Assembly: GCA_937967375.1 (NCBI GenBank)
Contig: CALCJF010000084.1
Location: forward strand, 1-21,430
DNA: 21,430 nucleotides
From: an uncultured Leucobacter sp.
Lineage (GTDB): Bacteria > Actinomycetota > Actinomycetes > Actinomycetales > Microbacteriaceae
Reading direction: 5' to 3'
How positions within the stretch are numbered: position 1 is the first letter of the stretch; every line of letters begins with the position of its first letter. The notes under the pieces are model-generated. The model had not been told where the DNA came from and did not search any database. It was given only the letters and a program-made list of their open reading frames with translations. Made by a program: the position numbers and the translations under genes. Positions 7,821 to 14,559 of this stretch are shown here, piece by piece.

Positions 7821-8387
7821 ATGAGCACCGAATCGCAGCCGCTTCTGACTGTCAAAGACGCCGCGGCCTGGCGCGCCTGGCTCGATGCCAACGAGCACAC
7901 CTCAGACGGGGTCTGGCTCGTGCTGGCCAAGAAGGGCACCACAGAGCCGACGTCGCTCAGTTATGCCGACGCGCTCGACGAGGCGCTTTGCAGCGGATGG
8001 ATCGACGGCCAGAAGGGCAGCCTCGACGCCGCGGTGTTTCGACAGCGCTTCACGCCCAGACGCAAGCGTTCGATGTGGTCGTTGCGCAATACTGGCATTG
8101 TCGAAGAGCTCATTGCCCAGGGGCGCATGCGCGAGCGAGGCATGAGCGAGATCGAGCTCGCCAAGGCCGACGGGCGATGGGAGCGTGCATACGCTGGATC
8201 GGCCACAATCGAGGTGCCGGCAGACCTGGCGGCGGCGCTTGAGTCCTCTCCCGCGGCTGGCGCCGCCTTCTCAGCTCTGAACAGCGCGGGCCGGTACTCG
8301 ATCCTTCATCCGCTCGTATCGGCACCAAACGAGAGCGTGAGGGCAAACCGCTTGGCGAAGATCGTCTCGAAGCTCGAGGGCGCCTAG
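7821..8387 (+). CDS. YdeI/OmpD-associated family protein
   Basis: This 188-residue protein has the layout of the YdeI/OmpD-associated (bacteriocin-protection-like) family. An N-terminal module contains WRAWL-(x)n-GVWLVLAKKGT, then the strongly conserved YADALDEALCSGWIDGQ at about 49-65, then RFTPRRKRSMWS at about 76-87. A C-terminal helical part with the family's KADGRWE motif follows. The biochemical role of the family is not established; YdeI in Gram-negatives is linked to stress and antimicrobial resistance, which cannot be assumed here. It is divergent from the osmC-like gene and ends in a CTAG tetramer shared with the stop codon of the convergent GntR gene. Confidence 0.87.
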   Translation: MSTESQPLLTVKDAAAWRAWLDANEHTSDGVWLVLAKKGTTEPTSLSYADALDEALCSGWIDGQKGSLDAAVFRQRFTPRRKRSMWSLRNTGIVEELIAQGRMRERGMSEIELAKADGRWERAYAGSATIEVPADLAAALESSPAAGAAFSALNSAGRYSILHPLVSAPNESVRANRLAKIVSKLEGA

Positions 8388-9073
8388 GCCGCAGCGACAG
8401 GCACCCGTGGCAGGGTCACTGCGCGTGAATGTTCGACATGTGCGAGCGCCAGTGCCTCTGCCCGAGCCACCTGGCCGCGCACGATCGCATCGCAGAGCGC
8501 ACGGTGTTCGTGGTGCATGTCGGTGTCTTCGTCATCGCTCGCGATATGAAAGAGGCGCAGCACTCGCCCCTGCACGGGCCTCATGAGGCTCTGCAGCAGA
8601 GTGTTGCCTGCGATATCGAGAATCACCTCGTGAAAGTCGGTGGTCGCCGTTGCGATTTGCCAACCGCTGCCCGAATCGACCGCCCGTTCGGCGGCCTCGA
8701 GCGCCGCGATCAGAGGCTCGCCACTCACTCCATCGGCGCAACGCTGGGCGGCAAGCCCGGCCGCCAGCACCTCGAGGGAGGCTCGCACGTTGAATAGCTC
8801 GATCACGTCTTCTCGAGCCATGGGCGCCACGAGCGCGCCACGGCGCGGCAGCGTACGCAGAAATCCCTCGGCCTCAAGCCGCGGAAACGCCTCGCGAATG
8901 GGAATGCGCGAGACCCCGAGCTCTTCGGCCACCTCGCGCTCGCGCACACGGCTGCCGGGCTTCAGGGTGCCGTCGATGACCCGCTTGCGCACCCACTCGT
9001 ACACCCGCTCTCCCTGCGAGAGGCCCGACGGGTCGTCGCTTGGCTCGGGCGAGTCTTCTTGTTTCGTCGGCAT
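8384..9073 (-). CDS. GntR family transcriptional regulator, FadR/FCD subfamily
   Basis: This protein has an N-terminal winged helix-turn-helix at about residues 20-85, including ELGVSRIPIREAFPRLEAEGF, and a C-terminal all-helical FCD ligand-binding domain. Candidate metal/ligand histidines occur in DFHEVI (His148), HEHRAL (His190) and AHVEHS (His212). I start it at the ATG 9073 (229 residues) rather than the longer in-frame ATG at 9151. The shorter start has GGAG eight bases upstream, and the extra 26 residues look like translated leader. FCD regulators usually respond to organic acids or amino-acid-related ligands and repress neighbouring catabolic genes. It is divergent from the permease/amidohydrolase/MFS/gabT cluster, and two copies of a TTTGGTATNCAA site lie between them. 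Confidence 0.9.
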   Translation of the reverse strand: MPTKQEDSPEPSDDPSGLSQGERVYEWVRKRVIDGTLKPGSRVREREVAEELGVSRIPIREAFPRLEAEGFLRTLPRRGALVAPMAREDVIELFNVRASLEVLAAGLAAQRCADGVSGEPLIAALEAAERAVDSGSGWQIATATTDFHEVILDIAGNTLLQSLMRPVQGRVLRLFHIASDDEDTDMHHEHRALCDAIVRGQVARAEALALAHVEHSRAVTLPRVPVAAA

Positions 9074-9161
9074 CTTCCGGTCTCCGTTTCGAGTGAGCTG
9101 GGCGCCGATTGCGGCGAGACTGTGCACCTCGGCTCGGCGCGAGATGCACACCGATTCATGG

Positions 9162-9173
9162 TTTGGTATTCAA
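9162..9173. promoter_or_regulatory. Putative GntR operator, copy 1 (regulator side)
   Basis: TTTGGTATTCAA matches copy 2 at 11 of 12 positions. Extended by one A it is an inverted repeat TTTG-N5-CAAA (9162-9174). It lies in the AT-rich part of the intergenic region, upstream of the regulator gene, fitting autoregulation. Confidence 0.5.
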
Positions 9174-9246
9174 AATAGCGCACGATCATCGCTCGGCCGA
9201 TATAGATACCGCTATTTTTCAATAAATCTTTTCGCCCATCTTCATT

Positions 9247-9258
9247 TTTGGTATACAA
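9247..9258. promoter_or_regulatory. Putative GntR operator, copy 2 (permease side)
   Basis: TTTGGTATACAA contains the central GTATAC palindrome seen in many FCD-type GntR operators and the TTG-N5-CAA symmetry of copy 1. It overlaps a plausible -10 hexamer TACAAT (9254-9259), so bound regulator would block transcription of the permease operon. Confidence 0.5.
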
Positions 9259-9298
9259 TTTTGCGAGTCGCCTCGCTATAGAGGTCATCACTCAGAGC

Positions 9299-9305
9299 AA
9301 AGGAG
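9299..9305 (+). promoter_or_regulatory. Strong ribosome-binding site of the PuuP-like permease gene
   Basis: AAAGGAG lies seven bases before the ATG at 9313 and fixes that start. The gene therefore has a leader of roughly 50 bases if transcription starts just past the TACAAT box, unlike its leaderless neighbours. Confidence 0.7.
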
Positions 9306-9312
9306 TCTGCGC

Positions 9313-10710
9313 ATGACCGCGACCACCCAACAGACCGCGGCAGAGACGCCCCGGCCGCGCACCCTCAAGCGCGAACTCGGCCTGCCCGCCCTCATCGCCT
9401 ATGGGCTCACCTCGATGGGCGTGCTCTCGGTCGTCTCGGTCTACGGACCGGCCACCGAGATCAGCGACGGCCACCTGCCTGCGGCCTACGTTGCCGCGAT
9501 CGTCATCATGCTGTTCACCGCCCACAGCTACGGGCGCATGGCCGCGCACGTGCCCATCACCGGCGGCGCCTACGCCTACGTCACCCGGGGGTTTGGTTCG
9601 GTGACCGGCTTTCTGACCGGGTGGGTCATGCTGCTCGACTACCTCTTCTTGCCGATGGTCAACTTCTTGCTCTTCGGCCTGTACTTCAACAGCCTCTTCA
9701 CTTCGGTGCCGTCGTGGCTCGGCACACTCATCTGCCTCGTCATCGTCGCAGCCCTCAGCATCATCGGCGTGAACTGGATCAAGCGAATGAACTCTGTGGT
9801 CATCGTCGCTTCAGTGCTGGTGATCCTCGTGTTCCTGGTGCTCGCCGTGCTGAACGCACCCGATCTGAGCCTCGAAGCGCTGGCCACCCCGCTCTCGATC
9901 GGAGATGCGGGCATCGCCCCGATCCTCTCGGCAGCAGCAATCGTCGCGTTCGCGTTTCTCGGGTTTGACGGCGTCTCAACCCTCGCCGAAGAGACGAAGG
10001 ATCCCCGACGCAAGGTGCCGAAGGGCATCGTGCTCGCCACGCTCTTCGCCGGCCTCGGCTACCTCGCGTTCTCGATCGCGGGCAGCCTCATCATGCCCGA
10101 TTGGACGAAGATCGAGAACCTCGACGCGGCCGGCACCGAGCTCATGCAGCAGGCCGGCGGCGACACGCTCATGGTGATCTTCGTGATCGTCAACGTGCTC
10201 GGCATCGTGCTCTGCGGTGCCGCAGCCCAGATGAGCGTCAGCCGCGTCATCTTCGCCATGGGTCGCGATGGCATCCTGCCGCCGGTGCTCGCACGCCTGC
10301 ACCGCCGCTTCCGAACCCCCTACGTCGCCGCAATCGTAGTCTCGGTGATCGCACTCGTCGCGCTGTTCATCACGCTCGACCAGGCCGTATACATGATCAA
10401 CTTCGGCGCGCTCGCGGCGTTCGCGATGGTCAACCTCGCCACCATTAAGGTGCTCTTCTTCGACCTGAAACTGCGTTCGGGCTGGGGCCTGCTTCGCCAC
10501 CTCATCATGCCCGTCATCGGTTTCGTCTCGATCGCTTGGCTGTGGACCTCGCTCGCACCGTTCACCTACGTGCTCGGTTTCACCTGGCTCGTCGTGGGCG
10601 TGGTCATCTATCTGGTGCGACGAGGGCGCCATGGCGGCCCTCTCGCGCTGCAGATCGACGGCGCCGAGACCGAAACGATGCCAACCCTTCAGTACGAAGA
10701 CGAGAAATAG
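9313..10710 (+). CDS. APC family permease, PuuP (putrescine importer)-like
   Basis: This 465-residue polytopic membrane protein has about 12 hydrophobic segments. It belongs to the amino acid-polyamine-organocation superfamily. Several stretches recall the E. coli putrescine importer PuuP: YGPATEISDGHLPAAY near 44-59, the SYGRMAAHVPITGGAYAY stretch near 72-90, LLDYLFLPMVNFLLFGLYF near 107-125, and FLGFDGVSTLAEETKDPRRKVP near 215-236. The last is the signature loop between membrane segments 6 and 7. A diamine, polyamine or related amine is thus a reasonable substrate, but family members also carry amino acids and other compounds. It heads an operon of four genes; the stop lies 7 bp before the amidohydrolase ATG. 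The upstream GntR-type operator and the AAAGGAG site suggest regulated, efficient expression. Confidence 0.88.
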   Translation: MTATTQQTAAETPRPRTLKRELGLPALIAYGLTSMGVLSVVSVYGPATEISDGHLPAAYVAAIVIMLFTAHSYGRMAAHVPITGGAYAYVTRGFGSVTGFLTGWVMLLDYLFLPMVNFLLFGLYFNSLFTSVPSWLGTLICLVIVAALSIIGVNWIKRMNSVVIVASVLVILVFLVLAVLNAPDLSLEALATPLSIGDAGIAPILSAAAIVAFAFLGFDGVSTLAEETKDPRRKVPKGIVLATLFAGLGYLAFSIAGSLIMPDWTKIENLDAAGTELMQQAGGDTLMVIFVIVNVLGIVLCGAAAQMSVSRVIFAMGRDGILPPVLARLHRRFRTPYVAAIVVSVIALVALFITLDQAVYMINFGALAAFAMVNLATIKVLFFDLKLRSGWGLLRHLIMPVIGFVSIAWLWTSLAPFTYVLGFTWLVVGVVIYLVRRGRHGGPLALQIDGAETETMPTLQYEDEK

Positions 10711-10717
10711 GCCCGGC

Positions 10718-11776
10718 ATGACCAATGCACCGGTATCGCACACGCTCAGAACCCCTGCCCTCGTCGACGGCCACATTCACCCCGATAAGACAGCGTGGGG
10801 CGTGCCCTGGGTGTCGCGTCGACCCGCACGCACTCTGCCCGAGTTGATCGCGAACGACCGCGCGTTGCAGGCTTCGTACGAGACTTCGGTCGAGGATCGC
10901 GCCTACGCACTGCTCTCGAACGCGCTTCGGCATGGCACACTCGCAATGCGTGCTCATGTCGATGTCTCAACACATCTCGGCACAGCAAATGTCGAGGGCG
11001 TTCGTGCTGCTGCAGAACGGCTGCCCGAACTCACCGTGCAGATCGTCGCGTTTCCGCAGTTCGGCCTGCTCACCAACCCGGGCACGCTCGAAGCAATGGA
11101 AGCGTCGCTCAGGAGCGGAGCAGACCTCGTGGGCGGCATCGACCCGGGTGGCATAGAGGGCGACCTGCACAGGCACCTCGACACGATCTTCGGCCTCGCG
11201 GATCGAGCGTCGCGAGACCTCGACATTCACCTGCACGACGGCGGCGAAGACGGCCTCGCTCAAATCAGGGAAATCGCCAGGCGAACCATCGCTTCGGGCA
11301 GGCAGGGGCGCGTAACGATCGGCCACGCGTTCGCTCTCTGCGACGACACGCTGCCGAGCCTCGGCAGCACACTCGATTTGCTTGCCGAGGCAGGCATCTG
11401 GATCGCCACCTGCGCGCTCGGCGCAGATCCGGTTCCCGACCCAGATCTCTTCGAACGCCACGGCGTGCGCCTCGTCGCGGGGTCGGATGGCGTGCGCGAC
11501 GCCTGGAGCCCGTTCGGCAACGGCAACATGATCGACCGCGCGCACCTGCTCGCCTATCGCACGGGCGCGATCACCGATACCGAGCTCGAACGAGCGTTTC
11601 GTTTCGCCTCGACCGCGGGCGGCGAAATGCTCGGGCTGCCCGAACTCGCCACTTGGAGTGAGCAGAGCAGCACCGGTCTGGAATTCGCGGCCCACAACAT
11701 CGCCGAGCTCGTGGTCGAACGCCCGGCCCCCCTCAGGGTGATTCGCGACGGGCGAGAGATCAGCCTCGACAGATGA
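10718..11776 (+). CDS. Amidohydrolase superfamily protein, cytosine deaminase/AtzC-like
   Basis: This is a TIM-barrel metallohydrolase that should hydrolyse a C-N bond in an amide, amidine or ring amine. The metal and catalytic residues line up with cytosine-deaminase-type enzymes: His19 and His21 in VDGHIHPDKT, His171/His173 and Glu177 in DIHLHDGGE, His203 in IGHAFAL and Asp257 in AGSDGVRDAWSPFGNGN. I place the start at ATG 10718 (352 residues), 7 bp after the permease stop, instead of the in-frame ATG 10631 inside the permease gene. With this start the HxH motif is only 18 residues from the N-terminus, so the first half of the usual beta-sandwich domain is missing, while its C-terminal half (IAELVVERPAPLRVIRDGRE) is kept. 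The stop overlaps the next gene's start as ATGA. The natural substrate is unknown. Confidence 0.87.
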   Translation: MTNAPVSHTLRTPALVDGHIHPDKTAWGVPWVSRRPARTLPELIANDRALQASYETSVEDRAYALLSNALRHGTLAMRAHVDVSTHLGTANVEGVRAAAERLPELTVQIVAFPQFGLLTNPGTLEAMEASLRSGADLVGGIDPGGIEGDLHRHLDTIFGLADRASRDLDIHLHDGGEDGLAQIREIARRTIASGRQGRVTIGHAFALCDDTLPSLGSTLDLLAEAGIWIATCALGADPVPDPDLFERHGVRLVAGSDGVRDAWSPFGNGNMIDRAHLLAYRTGAITDTELERAFRFASTAGGEMLGLPELATWSEQSSTGLEFAAHNIAELVVERPAPLRVIRDGREISLDR

Positions 11777-13035
11777 GCGCCGTGGCCCGTGTCGGCGGGG
11801 CGGGGGTGCGCTCAGCCGCGCACTCCCGCCAGGCCGTCGCAGCAGGCGTGCTGATTGTCGCAGTCGGCCTGAGCGTTCGGTTTCCGATCACGAGCGTCTC
11901 ACCGCTGCTCGAAGACATTGCCGTGGCGTATCGGCTCACGCCGGGCGGCATCTCTGCGCTCAGCGCCATCCCCGTGCTGCTGTTCGGTTTCGCGTCACCC
12001 CTCGCTCCCCTCCTCGTGAGGTGGTTCGGTCTTGCACGCACCATTTCGGCGCTGCTCGCGGCACTCGCATTGGCAACCCTGCTGCGCCCACTAGGCCCCG
12101 GCCCGCTCTTTGCCGGCACCGTGGTCGTGGGCGGGGCGATCGCGCTGCTCGGCATTCTGGCGCCGCAGATCATTCGCCAGAATCTCGCGGTGCGAGCGGG
12201 CTTTTGGACGGGCATGTACACCACCTCGTTCGGTGTCAGCGCGGCCGTCGGTGCCGCACTGACGGTGCCCCTGTTTCACGCCCTCGATGAGCGCACAGCG
12301 CTTGCGCTCGGCGCCTGGGCGGTACCATTGCTCGTCGCTGTCGGCCTGGCGCTCAGCCTGGGCGGTCGTCTCAAGGATCGGTCGACAGCAACGTCCCGCT
12401 CCACGACAAGCGCACCCAAGAGGCCCTCCTCCGCGCAACCGCTCTTTCACTCACGCGGGCTGTGGCCCGTGACTGGGTTCTTCGCGTGCCAGGCCCTTAT
12501 CTATTTCTCGCTCACCGCGTGGTTGCCTACAATCGCGATCAGCCGCGGTATCGAACCTGCTTCGGCGGGGCTGCTCCTTGCGTTAATGAGCGTCGCCGGC
12601 CTGCCTGCCTCTCTGCTCGCCCCGAGTCTCGCCGCGCGTGAGCGATTGCGGGTACCGCTACTCGTCACTACCGCGCTGCTCGCGTTCGCAGGCGTACTCG
12701 CGCTCGCATTCGCCCCGGTCGCGCTCTTGCCCCTCGCCGTAGCGATCACCGGCATTGCGTCGAGCGCCGCGTTCGGGCTGTCGATCGCGCTCATCGTGTT
12801 CACGACGCCGAGCATCGAGCAAACCGCAGCATACTCCGCGGTGAGCCAGGGCATCGGCTACGCGATCGCGGCGAGCGGCCCGCTGCTCGCCGGCGTGCTC
12901 GTCGAACACGGCGCGGCCTGGGCTCACGTGCTCGTAGCGCTCTCGTGCGTCGCGCTTGCCGAGCTGGGTTTCGGCGTCGCGAGTGCGCGCGCCGCGCGCT
13001 CGGAGCTTATCTCAGCCACGTCAGGCACGCGGTAG
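11773..13035 (+). CDS. MFS transporter, CynX/NimT-like
   Basis: This 420-residue membrane protein has about 12 predicted transmembrane segments in two halves. They are separated by a basic, Ser/Thr-rich central loop (about 196-224). The opening VAVGLSVRFPITSVSPLLEDI, with minor variation, and the LLVRWFGLARTI stretch after segment 2 are typical of the CynX/NimT branch of the major facilitator superfamily. That branch contains cyanate, nitroimidazole and other small polar solute transporters, working as importers or exporters. ATG 11773 overlaps the amidohydrolase TGA as ATGA, so the two are translationally coupled. That points to transport of the amidohydrolase's substrate or product. Specificity cannot be read from the sequence. 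Confidence 0.85.
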   Translation: MSAVARVGGAGVRSAAHSRQAVAAGVLIVAVGLSVRFPITSVSPLLEDIAVAYRLTPGGISALSAIPVLLFGFASPLAPLLVRWFGLARTISALLAALALATLLRPLGPGPLFAGTVVVGGAIALLGILAPQIIRQNLAVRAGFWTGMYTTSFGVSAAVGAALTVPLFHALDERTALALGAWAVPLLVAVGLALSLGGRLKDRSTATSRSTTSAPKRPSSAQPLFHSRGLWPVTGFFACQALIYFSLTAWLPTIAISRGIEPASAGLLLALMSVAGLPASLLAPSLAARERLRVPLLVTTALLAFAGVLALAFAPVALLPLAVAITGIASSAAFGLSIALIVFTTPSIEQTAAYSAVSQGIGYAIAASGPLLAGVLVEHGAAWAHVLVALSCVALAELGFGVASARAARSELISATSGTR

Positions 13036-13049
13036 GGCCGGGCAGGCCG

Positions 13050-13055
13050 TAGGCT
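13050..13055 (+). promoter_or_regulatory. Possible internal leaderless promoter before gabT
   Basis: TAGGCT is followed by TGGCAC and ATG at 13062, the same TANNNT-N6-ATG spacing seen at other genes here. There is no good Shine-Dalgarno sequence. The transaminase may therefore have its own transcript besides the operon read-through. Confidence 0.35.
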
Positions 13056-13061
13056 TGGCAC

Positions 13062-14423
13062 ATGAGCACCGATAGCCGTACAGAGACGTCAACCATCACC
13101 GCAGCCGAGATCAGCCAGCAGCCGCTGCTGCGCACCGAGATTCCGGGGCCCCGCAGCCGCGAGCTGCACGCGAGGCGTCAGGCCGTCATTCCGCCGGGCG
13201 TGCACAGCGTGGTTCCCGTCTACATCGAGCGCGCACACGGCTCGATCCTCGTCGATGTCGACGGAAACCAGATCGTCGACGTGTGCGGTGGCATCGGCGT
13301 GACCACGATCGGGCACACCGATGAGGCCGTCGTCGCAGCCGCCCGCGCACAGCTCGAGAAGGTCACGCACACGCTGTTCACGATGACCCCCTACGAGCCC
13401 TACGTCGAGGTCGCCGAGCACCTCGCGAAGCACTTTCCCGGCGAGGGCCCTGCGAAGACCCTGCTCATGAACTCGGGCGCCGAGGCCGTCGAGAACGGTG
13501 TGAAGATTGCGCGCAAGCATACCGGCCGCCCTGGCGTCGCCGTGCTCGAGCACGCCTACCACGGCCGCACGATGCTCACGAGCAGCATGAACTTCAAGGG
13601 CGCGCCCTACGCAGCCGGTTACGGCCCGCGCGCCGGCGACATCTACAAGGCGCCGAACTCGTACCCGCTGCGCGACGGGCTCACCGGCGCAGAGGCCGCG
13701 GCCCGCACCATCGCCTACCTCGAGAAGACCGCGGGCGCAGAAGATCTCGCCTGCCTCGTCGTCGAGCCGGTGCAGGGCGAGGGCGGCTTCATCGTGCCGG
13801 CCGAGGGATACCTGCCCGCGCTCGCCGAGTGGTGCCGAGCCAACGGCATCGTCTTCATCTCTGACGAGGTGCAGGCGGGCATCGCGCGCACCGGCACCAT
13901 GTTCGCAATCGAGCAGTTCGGAGTGAAGCCCGACATCGTGCTGACCGCGAAGGGCATCGCCGGCGGTCTGCCGCTCGCGGGCATCACCGGCCGCGCCGAG
14001 ATCATGGACAAATCGCAGCCCGGCGGCCTTGGGGGCACCTTCGGCGGCAACCCCGTCTCGTGCGCCGCAGCGGTGGCGGTGTTCGAGCAGATCGAGCGCG
14101 ACGGGCTGCTCGCGCGCACGAAGCACATCGAGAGCGTCTTTTTGCCTGCGCTGCAGGGGCTCGCAGCCAAGCACCCGAGCATCGCAGACGTGCGCGGCAT
14201 GGGAGCAATGCTCGCGATCGAGTTCACCAAGCCGGGCACACTCGAGCACGACGCCGCGCTCACGCAGCGCATCATCGATCGCGCCGCACAGCAGGGCGTG
14301 CTGCTGCTCAGCACGGGCATCTATGGCAACGCGATCCGCTTCTTGCCGTCGCTGCAGTTCACCGACGAGCTCATCGAGCTGGTCGTGCGGGTGCTCGACG
14401 AGGCGCTGAGCGCCGAGGCGTAG
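13062..14423 (+). CDS. gabT: 4-aminobutyrate--2-oxoglutarate transaminase (GABA transaminase)
   Basis: GabT moves the amino group of GABA (and often of related omega-amino acids such as 5-aminovalerate or beta-alanine) to 2-oxoglutarate, giving succinate semialdehyde and glutamate. This 453-residue class III PLP enzyme shows the cofactor phosphate loop NSGAEAVENGVKIAR (137-151) and YHGRT (166-170). Also present are VVEPVQGEGGF (233-243), ISDEVQAGIARTG with the PLP-ring aspartate Asp268, and the Schiff-base lysine in VLTAKGIAGGLPL (Lys297). The N-terminal TEIPGPRSRELHARR stretch and VDVDGNQIVDVCGGIGVTT are typical of actinobacterial GabT. It is the last gene of the cluster, 26 bp after the MFS gene, and is followed by a strong hairpin. 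No gabD follows. Confidence 0.92.
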   Translation: MSTDSRTETSTITAAEISQQPLLRTEIPGPRSRELHARRQAVIPPGVHSVVPVYIERAHGSILVDVDGNQIVDVCGGIGVTTIGHTDEAVVAAARAQLEKVTHTLFTMTPYEPYVEVAEHLAKHFPGEGPAKTLLMNSGAEAVENGVKIARKHTGRPGVAVLEHAYHGRTMLTSSMNFKGAPYAAGYGPRAGDIYKAPNSYPLRDGLTGAEAAARTIAYLEKTAGAEDLACLVVEPVQGEGGFIVPAEGYLPALAEWCRANGIVFISDEVQAGIARTGTMFAIEQFGVKPDIVLTAKGIAGGLPLAGITGRAEIMDKSQPGGLGGTFGGNPVSCAAAVAVFEQIERDGLLARTKHIESVFLPALQGLAAKHPSIADVRGMGAMLAIEFTKPGTLEHDAALTQRIIDRAAQQGVLLLSTGIYGNAIRFLPSLQFTDELIELVVRVLDEALSAEA

Positions 14424-14436
14424 CAAGAATCGGCGG

Positions 14437-14465
14437 TGGGCCAGCAGCATAGTTGGGCCAGCAGC
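14437..14465 (+). repeat. 12-bp direct repeat downstream of gabT
   Basis: TGGGCCAGCAGC occurs at 14437-14448 and again at 14454-14465, five bases apart. It lies between the gabT stop and the terminator. Function unknown; it may be a small slippage duplication. Confidence 0.6.
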
Positions 14466-14486
14466 GCCGAACGAGCCGGTGCTCAC

Positions 14487-14540
14487 ACAGCGGTGCCCGA
14501 TCCTCTTCGAATAGAAAAAGGATCGGGCACCGCTGTTTTG
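14487..14540 (+). terminator. Strong rho-independent terminator after gabT
   Basis: ACAGCGGTGCCCGATCC (14487-14503) and its exact reverse complement (14520-14536) form a 17-bp perfect stem with a 16-nt A/T-rich loop, followed by TTTTG. It ends the plus-strand operon. Because the next gene is convergent, the perfect stem could also stop minus-strand transcripts of the AnsP-like gene, although the T-tract is on the plus side only. Confidence 0.85.
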
Positions 14541-14559
14541 TCACGCGAGAAGCTATGAG

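Noticed and set aside
9074..9151. 26-residue N-terminal extension of the GntR regulator
   Set aside because: ATG 9073 has GGAG eight bases upstream; the extension has no family similarity and lies between the promoter region and the gene.
10631..10717. Upstream in-frame start for the amidohydrolase
   Set aside because: It would overlap the permease by 80 bases, adds 29 basic/Pro-rich residues unlike the family, and the ATG at 10718 fits normal operon spacing.
13089..14486. Long open frame of 465 codons on the minus strand, opposite gabT
   Set aside because: It is the antisense shadow of a well-supported GabT gene in GC-rich DNA; its translation is rich in Arg/His/Leu with no recognisable motif.
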